Positions 45,205-57,600 of a stretch of DNA of 64,000 bases are shown piece by piece. The stretch is from Polyporus tsugae (taxonomy: Eukaryota > Basidiomycota > Agaricomycetes > Polyporales > Polyporaceae): contig JAHRBS010000014.1 in the NCBI GenBank assembly GCA_024305745.1, positions 875,501 through 939,500 of the forward strand, written 5' to 3'. Position 1 is the stretch's first letter, and every line of letters starts with the position of its first letter. A model generated the notes under the pieces. That model saw only the letters and a list, made by a program, of their open reading frames with translations. It ran no database searches and was not told where the DNA came from. Both the position numbers and the translations under genes were made by a program.

Positions 45205-46052
45205 ATGGCTGGCAAAACTCTCAGCAACGGGACTATGAGTCTCCGTTTTATGCAAAACGCCCAGAGAGCAAAACTGCAGGCGCAGGTCGAAGCAGAGCAG
45301 GCCAAGGTCAGGGATGATGCCGAATGGTCTGTCTCGCAAGAAGTCAGGGCCGCATGGGGGCTGGCAGAGTCGTCAAGCAAGCAGTACGTCTCCCGCAGCT
45401 TCACACACGATGCATTGGGGCTGGGTTCATGCTGAGATAGGGAAGACGACGTACACGAGTCTTCGTATCTGCCCTTCATCTTCCAGTCAGATAAGGGTGA
45501 AGGCTCGTCGTCGGCATTCCAGACCGACGGAAGACCAGCGTTTCGAGGGCGGCGGACATTCAACGCCAAGGGGAGGGAAGTAGTCGCGGAACCGGTGAGT
45601 AGCCAACGTTCCCATGTCTTTCTACCTACCTGACCCATACACGCCGCTCCTACAAGCCCAAACCTATAGAAGATGGCGAAATGGAGGAAGGTACGAAACC
45701 CGACGTCCGCCCGAAGTCCCGCTCGAAATTCGAACCGCTTCCCACTTCGATATCCGGCTTCAACACCCCCATCGCGTCCACCAGAAGGGACGGCAAGAAG
45801 GCGCGCACAAAGACAGCCCAGGAGCTCATCCGCGACAGCGCCCCCATCCGCCCGCCCGCTTCCCTGCTAGAATTCTCGGACGACACCGAATCGAAACTCG
45901 CACCCAGACTCATTCCCCCGAGCGCGGGATTTATGAAGCCCGCAGGTGTCGACGCGCCCGCAGCGTCCACACGGAAGCGCGACAGGGAGCAGGGGCCCAG
46001 CGCTGGAACGGAAGGCAAGAAGCGGAAGAAGAAGAAAGAGGCGAGCTTGTGA
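45205..46052 (+). CDS. MPP6: Nuclear exosome cofactor, MPP6 family
   Basis: MPP6 (MPHOSPH6) binds the nuclear RNA exosome, helps recruit the Mtr4 helicase and takes part in 5.8S rRNA maturation and surveillance. Three exons (45205-45383, 45441-45594, 45657-46052) give 242 residues. The N-terminus has the family signature LSNGTMSLRFMQNAQRAK, equivalent to the LSK...RMKFMQR motif of animal and yeast proteins, followed by an acidic helix. A central RRTFNAKGREV segment corresponds to the short second conserved motif (S/T-F-N). The rest is charged and disordered and ends in a Lys-rich nuclear-localisation-like stretch (KKRKKKKEASL). For exon 3 I used the acceptor before CCCAAACC at 45657; the nearer AG would break the frame. 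Confidence 0.82.
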
Positions 46053-47042
46053 AGTCGTGTCGTGTCGAGTCATGCGTGTTGCATTTCACGTTCCCCTCCT
46101 CTTCTCCCTTCCTCGATGGCCGCTCTGCCTCGTTCCGTCCTTCCCGTCCATGGGTTACGGAGCAGTCGAGGCATGCGTTTCAGGACACGGGGCGTTGTAC
46201 GTTTGTGGCGTAGCGCCCGTCCGATGCGTTCCATGCTTGATGTTTGCAGTTTATTCAAGGATTCCTTCCATGTTGTTCCATTAGGGCGTTGGCACAATAC
46301 ATCATGTGCGTCATACCGGTGTCCCTTCCTGTGAGCTTTACGTGTGACCCAGACGCTGATTGTGATTCAGGCGATACTCCGTAGCTTCTGCGTGTCTTCT
46401 TCAAAAGCATATGATCAACTTGTTCGTCTGCAGGACGGGAATATGAGTCGTATGACGCACCGAGTTCCTTCCGAGCTGTGGTCTTTCGACCTGAAGCGTG
46501 TTTCTTCTTCCATAAAGACTTCACGTGAATGCAAGTTCATTATTCACGCGGCATCGCAAAGTGGGCATGAAGGTGAGTTACCGCCACCCGCACAAACACC
46601 GTGAACTAATGGTTTTCTCAGTAGTTTGAACCCATCGCACACGCCGGCGAGCAGAAGCCAGCCTCGCTTCTTTGCAATGCAACGAGACAGTCCACTTACC
46701 ATCTCCACGGAACCCACGTCATACTCATAGCTTCCGGCTTCCTTCGCCTCTTCCCTGGACACACCCCGCTGACCGGTTTCTCGTCGTTTCCAACAGATCT
46801 GGTCCACAATACTCCGCTTGCTAGAAGACACACGCGTGAGATCCCTCATGTGACCCGCCAGCCGCACTTCTCTCGCCCGCGCATGCCCGCAAGGTTCAGA
46901 AGTAACGGCGCGTTGCCCAAGGTCCGACCCGAAGCTCTTCCCTCCGTTCATCGCCCCTTCCCGATGGGCCACCGCCGCGATGTGTGCTTCGTCCTTTCTC
47001 TATACTTGCCACGACCATGCTCGGATCGTCCCTATCGCCCTC

Positions 47043-47070
47043 GAGGCCGAGGCCGAAGCCGAGGCCGAAG
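47043..47070. repeat. Short GAGGCC/GAAGCC hexanucleotide repeat
   Basis: Four to five six-base units with one-base variants occupy 47043-47070. A nearby GAGGGCAC unit also repeats around 47136-47155. No coding context is supported. Confidence 0.6.
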
Positions 47071-47664
47071 TCGGACCCGGGCGGCACCAACCCGGAGGGC
47101 ACGAAGGAAGCTCAAGCTCGGTGGGCGCACCCGCACGAGGGCACGAGGGCACGCCACTATCTCTGCTGTCCACAGCCCGAGGACGTGCCGTCCCCAAAGC
47201 GTCCTTCGACTGAACGAATGAACGAATGGATGAATGCAGACGACGCGCCGCGAACGGCAGGCCGGGCCCAGCGTTCGCGGCGGAAACAAAGGAGCCGTCG
47301 AATCACACCCGAAGCGGCGAATCGATTCCTCGAAGCGGGCGGGAGCCATACGGCCCAGGGTACAGCGTACCGCGTACAGTCGTGGGCCGGGAAGAAGCGG
47401 GGTCTCTGGACGCGGACGCGGGTCCGGGATCTGAGTAGTTTTTGCTGCCTTGTATGGTGCGTCGTCTCTCATCCTCCGTCAGTGCGTGCAATGGGATGAA
47501 TGGAAGCAGATACGGGGTGATGGCCAAGCGCGACCGGCGTAGTCCTGCGCATACGTTCTGTTCTGGGGGCGGGGGTGAGCCGAATGTATACTGGCCAAAG
47601 AACCGCAGACCCCTCACAACGCCACGCGCAGTCGGATTCTAAGGCAGAACCCACGATCTGATCC

Positions 47665-48690
47665 TACCGAGGCTTGACACAGAAGTGACTGAGCGCGTCG
47701 CTGAGCCTCAGGGCGTCCCAGGATATCCAGGGGATCACCAAACCTGCATTGTCGCTGGCTATGCCGGTGGCGAAGCTATCTCGGATTCTCGGTCTTCGTA
47801 CCGACCATCTTGCTGCGAAGGAGCCCACCCCTCCCAATACACCATCCTCGGGCATGCATTGAATGTGGAGGACGCAGGTTGACCGTGGCAAAGCCCGGCA
47901 TTAAACTTGAGTTCGACTTCCTAGGCTTCGCGCCATACTTCCGGGTTTGAGGCACTGCGCCCAAAGTTCCGTCTTTTGAGTTTGATTCATTCCAGTAGCC
48001 TTCTGCCCGCGACTTGCGGCCACAGGACGATCTGCGAGAACGAGGGGCGGGCCGACTCCCTCGGCACCCTGCGTCTTTTTATGTCTGGCACTGGCTCTTC
48101 GCGACCTGAACGTTGTAGAAAAGGAATGTGTCCGGTGGCGTACGTCGGGTCTCGTCGAGTCACCTTCGTGGGTTCCTTTGGGTGCCCTGTCTCACAAGCT
48201 CGCCGAGGATTCCCAGAATACTCAAAGAGACACATCTGGATGCGAATGCCGCGTGGGTCGTCGAGGACCATTATTATTATCTCAGCTCGCAGGCCGCGGA
48301 GGTCAGCAGATGACGGGGATTTGGAACCCGTGGGCTGGTGCGAATTTCACTGTATATTCCACGGTGTCGAACATGGTTGCAGTCACCCCCAGGAAGGCTT
48401 CAGGATAGTTTGGGGTACGGTACCGAGGTCGGGTGGTCGCGTACGTTTTGTCAGCTAGGCTCGAGGAGCTTCCCCCACGACAGCTCCCGGCTCCGGCTCA
48501 TGACCAGTTGCCGCAGTCTATCACAGCCATATACGCACCGAACATCTGCCACGACGCAAGATACATAGCTTCGATGTCCCGTCCTGCTGGCGCACAGTAA
48601 CGGACGGCCAGTTTCAAGCTGCCACCGCCGTCATCCTGCTGCCACGCCGTCCCAATGCGGCCGGCATTATTTGCTATGGCCCGCTGCAAC
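47665..48690 (-). pseudogene. Possible decayed gene, unrecognised
   Basis: Several minus-strand frames look protein-like but are interrupted: 48680-48498 contains GTAWQQDDGGGSLKLAVRYC and DIEAMYLASWQMFGAYMAV; about 48410-48305 reads PEAFLGVTATMFDTVEY; about 47760-47665 reads NAGLVIPWISWDALRLSD and stops. Stops and frame changes lie between them, and I could not find splice pairs to connect all pieces. No family is recognised. It may be a real multi-exon gene that I failed to assemble, a relic, or chance. Confidence 0.25.
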
Positions 48691-51600
48691 CCCTATGACC
48701 GGCGAGCACGCGCAAACGATGGGCGAACGCCCTCCAGTCTGCCGGCTATGATCGCACCGGGGCGTCGCAGCGGCGCAACAACTGCATCTTGACAGATGCC
48801 AACCACACACACCCATCGCCGCTCGAATCAGAAGGTTCCTGCAGTGGACGTGGCCGCGCGCAGTGTCAGGCCAACCGGTGGCTCCAATGCCATTCGCATC
48901 CGCGTGCGTCATTGTGGCCATGATGATGTGGCATGGAGGTACGGTCCGAGAGACCTCGCGAACTCACGAATCCGTCGTTTATCTATCCTTCGATGAGCAA
49001 TTCTAAAATGATTTTCGTCCGCCGCGCTTTGAGTTCAGGAGAAGTTCGAGATGAGCCCCTCGCTCCGTCTTCTCGAAGGCGCTGAGAGAACCTCGATTTC
49101 TTCTTTTTCTCTGGGTAGCCTCGCCTTCGCCCTGGTCCTGAACTACGAGCCGATTGTGATTTCCATGATGACCGGACGTTCTGGCCGTGATGGCAGTCGC
49201 ATCCTCCTTCTGCGGGGGCGCTCGAACCTCTCAGGCTCAATACCGAAAAGATGAATGATATTAACCACTGGTCCGGAGGACAAGCGCGACCCAAACGCCA
49301 GAATGCATTTAGACAGGCTCACCCAATCCGCTCTCGTTCATTTGCGCATACTGCACCCGCTCGCCGCCCGCCTTCTAGCCTGCCGGCACCGACCACGGCT
49401 GAAGCCTAGTGCGACCGTGGGCCTGGTCCGTGGCTCTAAATGAGCTGCACGAGTTCGCGGAGCCACGGGTTGAGGATGTCCCATGGGCGGCGCCGCGCGT
49501 TCCAGCGCGTCTCGGTTCTGACCTTGATGATGCTAGATTTGTTACTTACATATTGCCATCGGGCAAGTTCACTGTTCGCGACCGCGACGGTTGCACGGCA
49601 AGTCGCGTATAAAGTACGCGCACCATCATCACGCCCGTGATCCTCCCTAATCCCTCACGGCTTCGCCATCCGCCATAATGCCGCGGACCGCGCGCCCGGC
49701 CTGGACGTTGAACGTTGAGCTTCGAAGTTCCGTCTTGTTCGGCTACCGCCAGGCCCTCTGTGGGCCACGGCTACGCGTCCGACGCTCGGGGGATCGCAGT
49801 GCGTCGTCGTCTCGTTTCAGTTTCATGATCAGCGTAGATGATTGCCTCTTTATGTCTAGCCTGTTCACGCACACGCAGTGCGCGGAGGTTGCGTGAAGAT
49901 AACGGTGGGGTAGGCAAGGGGTGCTTCCACTCCCAATGCAGGCATGCTCGAGCGCCGGGAGGGAGAACCTCAGGAAGCCCTTGGAAGCCCGTGAGTTTTC
50001 AAGGCGCCTCCGCGAAATTAGGATCTGGTTCTAGCAATGCGGGGTTTGCGTGCCTGGCGGGGGTGGGAGCGATTTTGCCGGGTCCGTATTTCGTCACAGA
50101 GAATTTTTTTGTGAGCCCACTCTATCCGCTAGGTGTTGGGTGTGCGCAGTGCGTATCGCGAAAGGGATTCGCGGAGTGATAGAGACGTCGGGATATGTGT
50201 TGTATTCCGTGCAAGCCACACAACGCCGAACGGCTGAGAGTATGCGGGGCTGATGCTCGTATCATCTTGCGTACGAGAATTCGAGCCCAGTAAGTCGGCG
50301 CGAGCGAGTCGCTAACGAAGGGTTGTTGTGGACCGCGAAGCGTGCTGTATGAGCCCTTTCCCGGTTTACGAGCGACGCCGCGGCGCGCCTGAACACCCTG
50401 AACAATACAATGCACAAGCGGGCGCGCTCGCGATATAACACGTGGCCTCCCTGCGGTCCTCGGGAAGTGAGTATACGCCGTAAGTGACATGCACCAGAAG
50501 CGAAAGGACTGGCCGGATGCGCGGCTTCCGGAGGAGCGGGCGACGCGCCCGTGCCGTGTGTGACCAGATGAGATGCATGGAACAGACAGACAGCCGAACA
50601 TAGGTTGCCCGGTAGGGTATAGCGCGAAGTCCTGCGGGGACCCTGCGCGCGAAGCTTCGGTGACCAGGCGCATATTACGAAGTGGGCGCGATCCATCTTG
50701 AGAAAGGCCAGCGAAGGGCGCCTGTATGGGAGCCGATCGTAGTGCATCCTGATACGACTAATAGCATTGTGGCAACGAGTGGCCAAAGGGTCCCTTGACA
50801 TCGAGGTCGCTAACGAGGCCCAGTACTTGCACCCTGGATGGTGCGGCGTAAAAGGCCGCGAGGAGTCCGCGCGTTGGAATGAGTAAGCATGTCGATGTGG
50901 CGTTCCCCCCGCAAGGCCTACTTATTCGCTTCTGTGAGGATGGTCCGGGACGTCCAGCCTGAGTTGAGTCAGCGTGGCACAACTCTGCATTGCAAGCTTT
51001 CCACTCCGCTCACCAGAGTGCGGGATGAAACGTAGGATGCGTCGGAGTCCCACCGGGTCACTAGATCCCAAGCGGGGAACGCTGATTGCGCGCGCTGGCA
51101 CTGACTTGCTGAGAACGTCTGTAGACGGGACGCCGGTATGAATGTGCAGACACTGGCGCCACGCCGGCATGCTACTGAACGCCCATGAATGTTCGGATGC
51201 CAGACTCGTACCTGGCCACTCTCTTGCCTAATCGGATACGTCGGCTCCAGAGGGGCCTCACGCGCTTGACACGACCAGCACTCGGTCTGCCTGTCGGCAG
51301 AACGCGGACTTTCCTACTGGTGCGGAGGACAGCGGGCTGATTGTCAGGGTAGCTCGGGGGTTTGTCAGGGCGGTACGAAGTGCGACAGGTTACCGAAGGG
51401 GAGGCAGGCGGCCGCGGCAGAGCAGGGCACCACGTTTGCGTTTGGTTGCACGTTCTGTTCGACCGCAAGCGGCCACCGACGGTCGTCAGGACTCCCATGT
51501 CGACCTTGTCATTCCAGCTAGGCTAGGAAGGATCCTGCAAGAATGTAAACTTTCGGAAATAACACTCACGATCCGCGTGCAGCTAACGTAAAAACTTGAG

Positions 51601-54600
51601 AGACGCGCCTTGCTATGACATCTCCTGTCACCATGGAAGATGAAGACCAGAGAACTTGATCACCGGCCGGTGCGCACCGGAGAGAACCCTGGGATTGTCG
51701 ACATCTCCGGCCGATGAGAGGGTTGTGCGGATGCAAATGTCGAAAACATCCGGTGTGTCAGTTGGTTTGATTGTCAGGATGTCCATGATGTGGCGATAAC
51801 GCGTATCTTCGTGATACCGCTATACTTGCATGGATCGAACCGGGCATATGTATGTATATTGTTTGGGTCCACTGTTATCGGAGGTGAGCGTCAGCTGTGA
51901 ATTCAGTCGCATTCTGCACGAGACGGAGCTGGAGCTCTCCACTAATGATGTCATCCGGCCAGTGATCCGTTGCTTGTCCAATGAGACTCAACCTAATCCT
52001 TGACAGTGGCATTTCCTCAGACTGTTCGTGGTCGTCAATCAAGGGCCCATCGCCCAGCGAAGGATGTGCGACAAACCTTGGCATGTTCCGGGTCTAAACA
52101 TGTAGGTCGAGGTCTCTGGTGGTGTCAGAAAAAGACTTGCAGCTGCCCAATGCCGCCTTGCCGCTGCCGTCATAGCGCTGCGACCCTGACCTGTAGGAGT
52201 AATTGGGGGACATGTCATTGACTGGCGACTAAGTCATGCCTTCCTGAATTACGTGGAGGCGATGCGGGTGTGCTTCTCGCGATGAACATCGGAGGATTCA
52301 GTTGCTCAAGCGCCCTGTAATGCAGGTCGTTAGCTCGCTTGATTCCCACTGAAGAAGTAGAGAGACTTACGGGGGAGCTATCGCCGGTGGCGGTCGGACA
52401 CGAGTTCACGTTCATGTGCCGGCAGAGCTCATGTCCGCGCCGTAACAGACGTCACTGTTAGTTCCCTGGAGTACTACTGGTGCGACGGCGATGATCATGA
52501 TCTCGATTCTCGACAGGCGAAAGCATCAACACTCACCCCCCGGCGTTTTGTTCTCCATGGCGCTGATGTTGAGGGATCCAACAAAGGGCGGCGGGCGTCG
52601 ACACAATAGACAGATGCGAGCATAAGTATTTTGTTGCAACTGAAGGTAATAAGTAGTATAATGACGTTGATCCATGATCGAAGAGGCAGAAGCATCTCGC
52701 AACTGATTCGTTCATCCTCTCTGTTCGGTCCTAGATCGAGATCGCACGCTCGGGGTTTTCCTGTAGTTGTGGCGTCCTGGCGGCGCGCTGGCGAAACACA
52801 AATCTGGTAATCCCCGACATCCACCATTAGTCACCACAACCATTCGTCTTTCGATCCTCAAAACGCACTTCCACAGGGCACGACACGGGAGGGAGGGAAT
52901 GTATCGAGGAAAGTGACATCATGCGTCCTTCTTTCCCCGACGCGCAGCATGACAGTTCGGCTGGCAGCGTGGCCAGACCCCGTGAGACTGCGTCGCACGA
53001 GCTGATACCAGCATCTTTCCAAGAAAGCGAATCCTGTGGGACATCCAGCTCCCTCCCATGCGTTGTCGCTCCTCCCTGGCGCCCCGTTCGATCCACGCCT
53101 AAAAACTCCGACTCTGGCGACGAGGTGTGGTAGAGCGTGACGGCGTGCAATGCTACATAGCCGTCCTAGCGTCGACGTCAACCACGGACGTCGAGCAAGC
53201 TTTGAGAGGATGATCGCCACGCCACACGCGCTTCGCGCACCGGCTCTACGTACTCTTACTTCCTGGAAGGGCCACACCTCGTGGCACAACATTTCAGAAT
53301 TATGCCAGCCTTTCCCTGCAGCGAATGCGAGGTGCGCACCCTTGCGCGCAGCTGCGGGTAGGGTAGGCCTTCGATCCCTGCGACTCAATGGCACGCTCGC
53401 GACGGATTTGGTCAAGTCACCGAACTCACCGGTCATTCAAGGCAGTCCTCCATGCCGTTCGCGCGGTGACGTTTTCGACAGCGTACATACATGTCAGGGC
53501 GGGCCCCTTACCGCGCGCGATTCGAATTCGACTTCTGACTTCTAGCTTGCCTTGCTCGATCATTCGCGCTCGCGGTGTCTTTGCCGTTAACAACAGAGAA
53601 GTCGCCGCCAGACGCGATTCGTCCATCCGTATGGGACTCCGGCGTTTGCCGGCTGCGCTAGATGTGCGATGCGCCCTTAAGCACTTCTATCGCCACCGCG
53701 GACCCCTCCTGTTCGTGTGCTGTTCGTGGTGGTGTTCTCGAATTCAGGGCCCTAGGGTCTTCCACAACCGCTAGGAAAATTGCGCGGCCTGCGACCCTTC
53801 GAATGCACTAAGTCCAAGTTCCATTCCACCTTCATACTAGCCGGCGGGCAAGTGGTTAGCAGTCGAAAGACGATATGAATATTGTACTCGCCTGCTTCGC
53901 GGGAGGTTTCCCTACCCCATCTGATCCAATGCATTCGCACTTTCCTAGCGAGCTCCTCCCGGAGAAAAGGCGTGATGACTTCCATCCGACCCAGGCACAT
54001 CCGCATCCGTCTTACACAGTTGCGGGGAAGCAAATGATGACATTGCCCACACGAGGCAGTCGAAACGTCACGGAGAAACCCACATTTTCTGTTCAATACA
54101 GCATAGTCAGTTCTTGATTTAGACAGTGCAAGAAGACTGGCTGATAGCTCTTGTCAAAGAACCGCGCTCGCGTCCGCTGTCCGCCTCGCCACGAACGTCA
54201 TTATCCATACTTATCCCCCCGCGAAGCTTTCCAGCGCGCTAATGGGCGTCTCCCAGGAAGGCGCCGGCCCACGGGGCTCGGCGCACGGAAATGGAAATAC
54301 CACCTGTCCGATCGCGAGCCCCTGTGCGCGGAGGGTGACGAGATTGAGCGTCCGCGACGTCACATTATCACACCCTGTCAGGATGGAAAGCTGGACGCCG
54401 CGAGCGTTAGCGCGGGTCGGCGTTCGCGACGTGCTTGTGCCAGAGCGCGTCCGTGCCCGATTCAGAACACCGCGCGCGCTGCCCTGACATGGCCAACATC
54501 ACCATGTTTTGCCTTAGAGACGGACAAACAGCCAGCGTAGACGTTGCCCATCTGGCGTGCCCAGGAGATCTGCCTGAACGCCGGATGCTGCCAAGATTGC

Positions 54601-57600
54601 ATCCATTGTACGGACCTTGTCAGGTTTAGACCCCGAACAACGACGGTGGATGGGTTCGACAGAGGCAACTCAGCGACCGACATCCTCGGAAACGATGCAG
54701 GGGCTTCAACTTAGGGCAGTAACACTATTTACTTCTAGTCGTCTACCTTGCCACTACTCGCATCTCCGGTCTGCGCCGTGACGGCACCGCGCACCGCAGG
54801 CCAAATGACGAGCTCAATATGACTCGAAGGTTTCCCCAGGGCTATCGGTGTTCGCGACGTTGTGGCGAGGCGATGTGCGCCGACTACGGCAGCATGTCGT
54901 GAACATGGGCACCCGGCGCAGCAGAAGCAATGTTGTACGTGTCGCGTCTTCGAACGTTCTACGGGACATGTACTCACCAACGCTGGCGCTGGACCCTAAA
55001 GACAGTATGCTGGGCGTTGACAAGAGCTTCCGCGACATGTGACGTAAGGTTCTGAAGTCACACGAGTTCGTCAGCGAAGACGATGATGATGTCCGCCTAC
55101 CTGTCGGAGGTCTCATCCGGGCTGTCTATAATGTGCTGACGATCAAATCCCGGCGGTTGCAGTGCCTAGCTAGAAGCTACTCACCGCATCGCTGATCACA
55201 ACTTGCAGAGATGCTCGTGTTTAATTGCCCCTCTAGCTTTGATGCGGGGGGGATCTTCGTTCAGACCATTATGGGGTTCGCAAGCATAGAAAACGGGCAC
55301 TAGCACCGCGTGCATAAAATCAGAAGTTCGCCCTGAAGAAGACATAAGGAGACGCACGAGCAATGTGATCCATGATATGAAGGCAATCCGACGAAGTTGT
55401 ACGTTACTCACGGATAACCGATCCAACGGGTTGCTTGTTCTTCATAAACAAAGTGCGCCCGATGCGCGCGTACCTGGAGCACCCGAAGCTCACCCATCCC
55501 AATGTCGAGTCTTCGCAACGACACAGAACGACGCTCACAATGGCACAGAACACGCAGTGGGAAACTGGGCGAATGTCGTGCGAGAATCGCGGTCGGAGAA
55601 GCGTTGTCGTGGTTCCGCGCGAGACTATGGAACGCCTTGTCTTGTCTTGTCCCTTGGCAACCTGCGGACCTACAGATAAAATGCCAGTAAAAACGTCCGA
55701 AAAAAGGAACGTGAATTCCCCGAAAACGCGACCAGCGGGACAAGGGCGGATCACTCACCTGCGCCGGTTGCTGAGGACATTGCCGGACCGATGTGCGAAA
55801 TTGAGACGTCAACGTTCAACGTTGGCAACGGACAGAGGTGGGACTTACCGCCGGTGTTTGACGTGGAGAAGGACCACGAGCCAGTGGTCCGGTTACGCTT
55901 TGTCGTCAGGAAGGAGTCCCGAGTTTGAAGCGACAACGATAGAAACAAGACGGACACGGAGCATTTGTAGGCCCAGCCAAAGTGCGCGTCCCTGAGAGGG
56001 CGAGATATCACAGGAGCGCGCTGCGCAGTGCTGGCGAACGGAAGGAAAATACAAAAGCTATGCTGGCGGTGCGCCGGCGTCTCTGGTTGGATATCGGAGC
56101 GCCCGTCAGTGGAGTACCTGCCAAATCGGCGCCAGCAGCTTGGACCTCCCAGCGGCGCAGAAAATAGACCTAGAAGCAGGGGACAGCCTGACGAGGGCGG
56201 AATTTGAGGCACAGCAGAAGAGAGTCCAGGTGCCGAGTAGAACAAGGAGAGCTCGGGAGGTGTCCATGCGAAGTTCCTGAAATCCTATCTGAGCAGGAAC
56301 AGTCAAAGGTGGAGTCTGAGCTCGCCGGTACTACGAAAGAAGTCGGTTCGCGAGCGGAGGGACCTACAACAGGGCATCGGTAGCCGGGTAACATTGCGTG
56401 TATGGAACAGATAAAACTTCCAGTAGAGTTCAACGCGATGCCAGCCAAAGAGACCGATCAATGTGAAGGGAGCGAAGAATAAGAATCAACCCAGCTACAA
56501 GGCGAACTTAGTCCTCGATATGGACGAAAGATGTCTGAGAAGCACATTCGACAACGGCCATTACGAGATAGCCTTTGTGGTGCATATGTGGCAACCCAGA
56601 TGCCTCGAGTCCATGTAGACAATAGACAATGTCGCTCCGCCTGCCACAACTCCATATCCGGAGATATAGACCCCATGTGGTCGGTCTTCTAGAACGAGTA
56701 ACATTCGACACCGAGCGAACCAACGCTCGAAGAACTCACGTCGACGGTTCGCCGCCGCCTTGACTCACAACCCCGAAACGAAGTTCATGGGTCCTGATAG
56801 TACTGATAGCATGCATGCCGAGCAGCTAGAGATCATCGTCCCCCGACCTGATACGTCACCGGACGGGGTAGAGGCTTAGTGCCCGCGCCGCTCGGCACAA
56901 GTGAACATCGTTAAGCAGGCCTGTTACCCCATACATACAACACGCCAACCGTCGGAGTTGGGAGTTGGGAGTTGCGCGGGAGACATGTGCTTCAAGGTTT
57001 GCCCTGGGCTGGTCTTATTCACGATCGCCGGGGGACACCGCAGCTGTCGAACAACGGTGGACGCGCTTTCTCCGAAATGAAACGTCAGTGACGCCTGGCA
57101 GTGGGCCGTGTGCGCCGTGGCACCACATGGATATCCCAACGAAGCACGGATATCCCGGCGAAGCGCAAGGTACGTACGCAAGGGACAGAGAAGCCACCGC
57201 GAGCTACGATGAGAAGGCGGAGAACCCTAGCCATGTATATGGCCATCACGATACATCCGGATAGCGCATCTAGAATGAACTTGAAGGCCGTGCACGCTGC
57301 CGGGAAGGCGCGCAATCAGCCTGAGGCTCGCGTCGGCGGTGGGTTCGAATTCGCATTGAACGGAGTACGGACGCGGAAGCGAGTCGCGAGCGAGCGAAGA
57401 AGGCGGCGGCGCAAGGAGTGCATCGCATCCGCCCCTCGTCCCAGTCCCGAGTCTGGCGCAAGAACTCGAACGTTCGGCGGAACGCGGGTGAACTTCGATC
57501 GCCACACGGTCAGGGCCGAGTCCTAAGTGAAGCTTACAGTCGTACAAAGCTACTGCTCGAGCTCAGAAAATAGAGAACGTGAAGGAGGAGGTTTGAGCCA

